Positions 60,519-64,000 of a stretch of 64,000 bases of DNA are shown here, piece by piece (position 1 is the stretch's first letter; the number at the start of each line of letters is the position of its first letter). Source of the stretch: Thauera carbonicopians (lineage in GTDB: Bacteria; Pseudomonadota; Gammaproteobacteria; Burkholderiales; Rhodocyclaceae); contig NZ_JANUXN010000003.1 of assembly GCF_025699485.1 (NCBI RefSeq), positions 310,001 through 374,000 of the forward strand. The letters are read 5' to 3'. Under the pieces are notes generated by a model. It ran no database searches. It had not been told where the DNA came from and saw only the letters and a list, made by a program, of their open reading frames with translations. Position numbers and translations under genes: made by a program.

Positions 60519-61902
60519 AGGGCTTGCCGTTGACCGTCAACTGGCCCTGGCGGAAGGCCGCCTGGGTCTTGACGATGCCGCCGTTGCGCTGCAGATAGCC
60601 TTGCGCTTCCAGCGCGCCGAGCTGGGCGTCGAGTTGTGCCGCCGCGAATGCCGCTTCGTCCTCGTTTTCGGCCTGGCTGGTGCCGAAGGCCAGCAACAGG
60701 GCCTGCGGCACCGACAGGTCGGCCGCCGCCTGCAGCCTGGCGATCAGCATCATCGGATTGGCCAGTTCTTCGGGCTGCAGGCCGTCGAGCCTGACTTGTG
60801 CCGACAGGTCGGTCTTGCCGTGCGGGCTGGTGAAGCTGATACGGTCGATGCTGAACGCCGGGTTGTGGCCCAGCAAGGCCATGGCGGGCTCGGCCAGCGG
60901 AGCGAAGATTGCCGTGGGGTCTTCGGCCTGGGCTGCAAGTGCCGTGGGGTCGGAGCCGATCTCGACCAGCTTGCGCCAGAGCTCGACCAGGGTGCGTCCG
61001 TGCAGGTGCGTGAGCGAAAAGTCATAGTGCGCGGGGCCGTAGTCGGCATCGCCGATGCGCAACACTTCCGTGCCGATCAGTGCCTTGACGTCGACGTAGT
61101 CGCCCTCGGCTGGAGCGTCGATGTCGTAGCTCATGCGCTCGAGCTGGAAGGCCATGCCGTCGAGCTCGCTGTCTTCCTTGCCGCTGACGTCCATCGACGC
61201 CACTGTCGCGCGCTGCCTGCCGACATGCAGCCAGGGCTCGTCGTCGAACAGGCGGCGCTGGTCGCCGTCGAAGCTCAGCCCGGACAGCGTGATGCGCATG
61301 TTGGGGTCTTCCATCGACATGCTTTCCGCCGTGCCCTTGGTGGTGTAGCTGCGCAGGCCGGCGCTGAAGGCGACGTCCGCCTTCAGCCCGCCGAGGCTGA
61401 TGCGCAGTTCGTTGCCGGTGCCGTCGGGCATGCCGAATTCCAGTGCGGGGCTGTCGACCGCCGAGCGGCCGCTGCCGTCGAACTGGAACACCGTGCGGGC
61501 CGTCAGCGGTGCCCTGCCATTCAGCGCCGCTGCCAGCCTCTCGCCCTGTTCGCCGTCGATCACGAGCTCGGTGTCCATCGTCGCTGCGGCCAGCGTCGAC
61601 AAGCCCGGCAGCGGGCCGTGCTCGATCCGGTTGATGGCATGCATGCGGAACGGCTCGCCCGCCTGCAGCGTGCCGTCTTCGGCGACGAGCGGCATCGCCA
61701 TCTCGAAGCTGACTTTCTCGGTGCTGGAGAACAGGCCGCGCTCGTAGCTGCGTTCGGCGATCTTCAGCGTGGGGTGCGACTGCATCTCGGCGTACTGCTC
61801 ATCCAGGATGGTCTGGATCTTCTGGCCGGCAAACCATGCGGCGGCGGGGTAGCTCAGGGCGATCACGGCCAGCGCGGCTGCGATCTTGGTGGGGCGGTTC
61901 AT
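60490..61902 (-). CDS. DUF945/YdgA family protein
   Basis: The 470-residue protein has a short cytoplasmic end, one N-terminal membrane or signal segment (IAAALAVIALSYPAAAWFAG), and a long periplasmic beta-rich domain typical of YdgA/DUF945: QTILDEQYAEMQSHPTLKIAERSYERGLFSSTEKVSFEM, INRIEHGPLPG, LTHLHGRTLVELWRK and the C-terminal LTVNGKPFNPLAL. The family has no clear function. Its 3' end overlaps that of the cyclase gene by 29 bases in convergent orientation. Confidence 0.85.
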   Translation of the reverse strand: MNRPTKIAAALAVIALSYPAAAWFAGQKIQTILDEQYAEMQSHPTLKIAERSYERGLFSSTEKVSFEMAMPLVAEDGTLQAGEPFRMHAINRIEHGPLPGLSTLAAATMDTELVIDGEQGERLAAALNGRAPLTARTVFQFDGSGRSAVDSPALEFGMPDGTGNELRISLGGLKADVAFSAGLRSYTTKGTAESMSMEDPNMRITLSGLSFDGDQRRLFDDEPWLHVGRQRATVASMDVSGKEDSELDGMAFQLERMSYDIDAPAEGDYVDVKALIGTEVLRIGDADYGPAHYDFSLTHLHGRTLVELWRKLVEIGSDPTALAAQAEDPTAIFAPLAEPAMALLGHNPAFSIDRISFTSPHGKTDLSAQVRLDGLQPEELANPMMLIARLQAAADLSVPQALLLAFGTSQAENEDEAAFAAAQLDAQLGALEAQGYLQRNGGIVKTQAAFRQGQLTVNGKPFNPLALGGH

Positions 61903-62038
61903 CCGGGGGTTTCCTTTTTCCGGTCAAGAGGTCGTGGCGGGCCGCAGTCGGGCGCCGCCGCATGTACAGGCCATCGCGTCCATGTCATTGATGCGTCGCA
62001 AAACGGCGCACAGTATATGTGAATGGGGTGATGGCCGG

Positions 62039-62062
62039 GAGCAGCCGTCCGGCCGGCTGCTC
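62039..62062 (-). terminator. Hairpin overlapping the MFS gene stop
   Basis: GAGCAGCCG at 62039-62047 pairs perfectly with CGGCTGCTC at 62054-62062 around a 6-base loop and reaches into the MFS stop codon. There is no U-tract. It may end the transcript or protect it. Confidence 0.45.
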
Positions 62063-63440
62063 AGGAATTCGGCGTGGGGGCAGTCCTGGGAGCGCCGACC
62101 GTTTCGACCAAGGGTTCGGCAGCGGTGTCCGTGGTGCCGTCCGCGGACGCGTCGAGGGAGGCGCTGGCGGATTGGTCGCCGGCGTCGGGTTGCGTCTTCG
62201 TGCTTGCTTCCGCATCCGGTGCCACCATGTCCAGCGCCGTGGGCGAGGTGCGCAGCATCGGCGAGAAGTGTGCGGCCTCGTCGACGATCTCGTCGCTGCC
62301 GCGGCGGGCCTGCAGCAGCGCGAAGACTGCCAGCGGCGCGAAGGCGATGGCGAAGTGCAGCGGCAGGCCGGCAGGGCCGGCGAAGCCGAGCAAGGCACCG
62401 GCGATCATCGGGCCGATGGCGGCGCCGACGCCATGCAGGAACAGAATGCCGGTGTTGCCGGCGAGGATGTCCTGCTGGTGCACATGGTCGATCAGGTGGG
62501 CGACGGTGACCGGATAGATGGTGAACGCGGCGCCGCCGAAGATGAAGAAGCCGGCCAGCGCGACGGCTTCGATACTGCCGGTGACGTCGCCCAGCGCCGC
62601 CATCACGGCGCCGGTGATGGCGGCCGCGGCTGCGACCAGGCCGAGTGCGCGGCGGCGGTCGCCGCTGTCAGACAGGCGGCCGATCGGCCATTGCAGCAGC
62701 GCACCGCCCAGGATGGCGCTGCTCATCAGCATCGCGATGCCGGTCGGGTCGAGGCCGATGCGCTGGCCGTAGATCGGCCCCAGGCTCCAGAACGCACCCA
62801 TGCCGATGCCCGACGACAGCGCACCGACGAAGGCTGCCGGCGCCGCGCGCCACACCATGCGCAAGTCGAGTTTGGGCGTGTGCCCGAGCTGCGGCTGGGG
62901 CAGGCGGGTCATGGTCACCGGCAGCAGCGACAGACAGGCGAAGATGGCGGCGACCGCGAACAGGGTGAAGTTCCCTGGCCCGTCGAGCCGCAGCAACTGC
63001 TGGGCGCCGGCCAGCGCCAGCAGGTTGACCACCATGTACACTGCGAATACCTGGCCGCGCCGCTCGGACGTCGTCTGCTCGTTGAGCCAGCTTTCGATCA
63101 CGGTGTAGAAACCGACCAGCGCCACGCCGGTGATCACGCGCAGCACCATCCAGAATGCCGCGTGCACGACGAGCACGTGCAGCAGCATGCAGGCGGCCAC
63201 CGCGGCGCCGAAGAAGGCGAAGGCGCGGATGTGGCCCATGCGCCGGATCAGGCGCGGGGCGACGAAGGCGCCGAGGAAGAAGCCGAGGAAGTAGGTCGAG
63301 CCGATCAGGCCAAGCGTGGTGTCGGAAAAACCTTCCAGGCCGCCGCGCAGGGCGACGATGGTGTTGAGCAGGCCGGAGCCGAGCAGCAGCAGGGCGATGC
63401 CGGTGAGCAGGGAGCCGATCGGCAGCAGGGTAGGGAGCAT
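62061..63440 (-). CDS. MFS transporter (YcaD-like) with a variable C-terminal tail
   Basis: The 459-residue protein has about 12 membrane helices and resembles the YcaD-type major facilitator group: GLIGSTYFLGFFLGAFVAPRLIRRMGHIRAFAF, VGFYTVIESWLNEQTTSERRGQVFAVYMVVNLLALAGAQQLL, LLQWPIGRLSDSGDRRRALG. A cytoplasmic tail of about 65 residues, rich in Ala, Ser, Thr and Asp, follows the last helix. I use the ATG at 63440, though no strong SD is present; a GTG at 63479 is possible. The substrate is unknown. Confidence 0.85.
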   Translation of the reverse strand: MLPTLLPIGSLLTGIALLLLGSGLLNTIVALRGGLEGFSDTTLGLIGSTYFLGFFLGAFVAPRLIRRMGHIRAFAFFGAAVAACMLLHVLVVHAAFWMVLRVITGVALVGFYTVIESWLNEQTTSERRGQVFAVYMVVNLLALAGAQQLLRLDGPGNFTLFAVAAIFACLSLLPVTMTRLPQPQLGHTPKLDLRMVWRAAPAAFVGALSSGIGMGAFWSLGPIYGQRIGLDPTGIAMLMSSAILGGALLQWPIGRLSDSGDRRRALGLVAAAAAITGAVMAALGDVTGSIEAVALAGFFIFGGAAFTIYPVTVAHLIDHVHQQDILAGNTGILFLHGVGAAIGPMIAGALLGFAGPAGLPLHFAIAFAPLAVFALLQARRGSDEIVDEAAHFSPMLRTSPTALDMVAPDAEASTKTQPDAGDQSASASLDASADGTTDTAAEPLVETVGAPRTAPTPNS

Positions 63441-63553
63441 GGGCGGAATCTCGAAGACCGGCGGTGCCGGCACAAGCACGTCTTGACGACTATTCGGGCA
63501 AATAGTTTAGCCGGCGTGCGTTGTGGAACGGGAACCGCCCATGTGGCGCTTTG

Positions 63554-63934
63554 TTACTCGAAGGATGGCAGGCTCGGCTGCTCGACCGGCTTGCCGGCTG
63601 CCGCCCACGCATCGAAGCCGCCGGCGATGGAGCGCACCCGGGTGTAGCCCATGTCCTGCATCGCGCAGGCGGCCAGCGCGGCGCGGCCGCTGGTCTTGCA
63701 GTAGAGCACCACGTCGAGATCGCGTGCGCCCAGCTCCGGTGCGCCGCTGAGCTTGAACTCGAGCAGGCCGCGCGGAATGTGGGTGGCGCCCGGAATGTGG
63801 CCGGCGGCGAACTCGTCGGCTTCGCGCACGTCGATGACGAAATCGGCGCCGCGGACGGCGGCTTCGGCTTCATCGACGGTGATTTCGGCGACGCGGGCCT
63901 TGGCGGTGACGACGAGGTCATGAGCGGTTTTCAT
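63554..63934 (-). CDS. Single-domain rhodanese
   Basis: The 126-residue cytoplasmic protein is one rhodanese domain: ITVDEAEAAVRGADFVIDVREADEFAAGHIPGATHIPRGLLEF and the active-site loop LYCKTSGRAALAA with C79. It can carry sulfur as a persulfide from thiosulfate or another donor. GGAG lies about 9 bases before the ATG at 63934. It stands apart from the encapsulin rhodanese (48676) and differs from it in the active-site loop (CKTSGRA against CRSGKRS). Confidence 0.93.
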   Translation of the reverse strand: MKTAHDLVVTAKARVAEITVDEAEAAVRGADFVIDVREADEFAAGHIPGATHIPRGLLEFKLSGAPELGARDLDVVLYCKTSGRAALAACAMQDMGYTRVRSIAGGFDAWAAAGKPVEQPSLPSFE

Positions 63935-64000
63935 GGCGGTGCTCCTTCTCTGTGCGGGGCGGGGTCAGAATCAGTGATGGCTTATATTTTAGCAGCGTGA

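Noticed and set aside
1-64000. tRNA, rRNA, CRISPR arrays, insertion sequences
   Set aside because: No cloverleaf genes, rRNA signatures, regularly spaced repeats or transposase genes were found on reading either strand.

Overview
The window is GC-rich, densely coded chromosomal DNA. Gene families and order (homogentisate cluster, long ssu/tau-type sulfonate clusters, cytochrome b561-YceI-YceI, EpsC-type serine acetyltransferase, DosP-like sensor) suggest a metabolically versatile betaproteobacterium. Rhodocyclales such as Azoarcus or Thauera relatives would fit, but this is inference from gene content, not from a marker gene. I see no rRNA, tRNA, CRISPR array, insertion sequence or prophage.

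Layout. 1-698 is the start of a sulfonate-binding protein whose end lies outside the window. 1086-11002 is a seven-gene minus-strand aromatic catabolic cluster (AAHS transporter, hmgA, fahA, maiA, bdhA, CoA-transferase, maeB), with a divergent LysR gene at 11213. 12267-14038 carries cytochrome b561 and two YceI proteins. 14273 and 21747 are two degenerate EAL proteins that flank a tauABC-type importer with a CuyA-like cysteate sulfo-lyase, an Asp/Glu-type racemase and a TauE/SafE sulfite exporter (15123-20751). 22850-26440 holds a cystathionine beta-lyase gene and an amino-acid ABC importer without its ATPase. 26463-27151 is a PIN/Phd toxin-antitoxin pair. 27235-38081 is a 13-gene minus-strand organosulfur island with two complete ABC importers, ssuD, ssuE and two acyl-CoA-dehydrogenase-like flavin monooxygenases. 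38366-41462 has a membrane-anchored periplasmic binding protein, a di-heme peroxidase, a DUF2325 protein and an unknown protein. 41467-43393 is an AT-richer patch with a stand-alone HsdR_N-type nuclease and a VapBC pair.

The most interesting system is at 43539-49185. It encodes a family 2A encapsulin nanocompartment shell and its cargo, a cysteine desulfurase with a disordered loading extension of about 235 residues. Directly upstream in the same direction are a small XRE regulator, serine O-acetyltransferase, cysteine synthase and a rhodanese. The set could make cysteine from serine, strip its sulfur inside the shell, and store or hand on the sulfur. It sits among sulfate, sulfonate and taurine/cysteate uptake genes, so about half of this window concerns sulfur supply. 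Three sulfur-gene upstream regions share a CTTATTC box.

49365-51302 contains an alpha/beta hydrolase, a TOBE/Mop protein and a sulfate-binding protein. 51526-54606 is a large class A PBP-like peptidoglycan synthase. 54670-60518 is a signalling block: XRE regulator, Aer-like PAS chemoreceptor, DosP-like heme c-di-GMP phosphodiesterase with both heme ligands conserved, and a PAS-GGDEF cyclase. The window ends with a DUF945 protein, an MFS transporter and a single-domain rhodanese.

Functions are assigned by reading the proteins and recalling families; no database search was run. Start codons were chosen from Shine-Dalgarno (SD) positions and gene overlaps.
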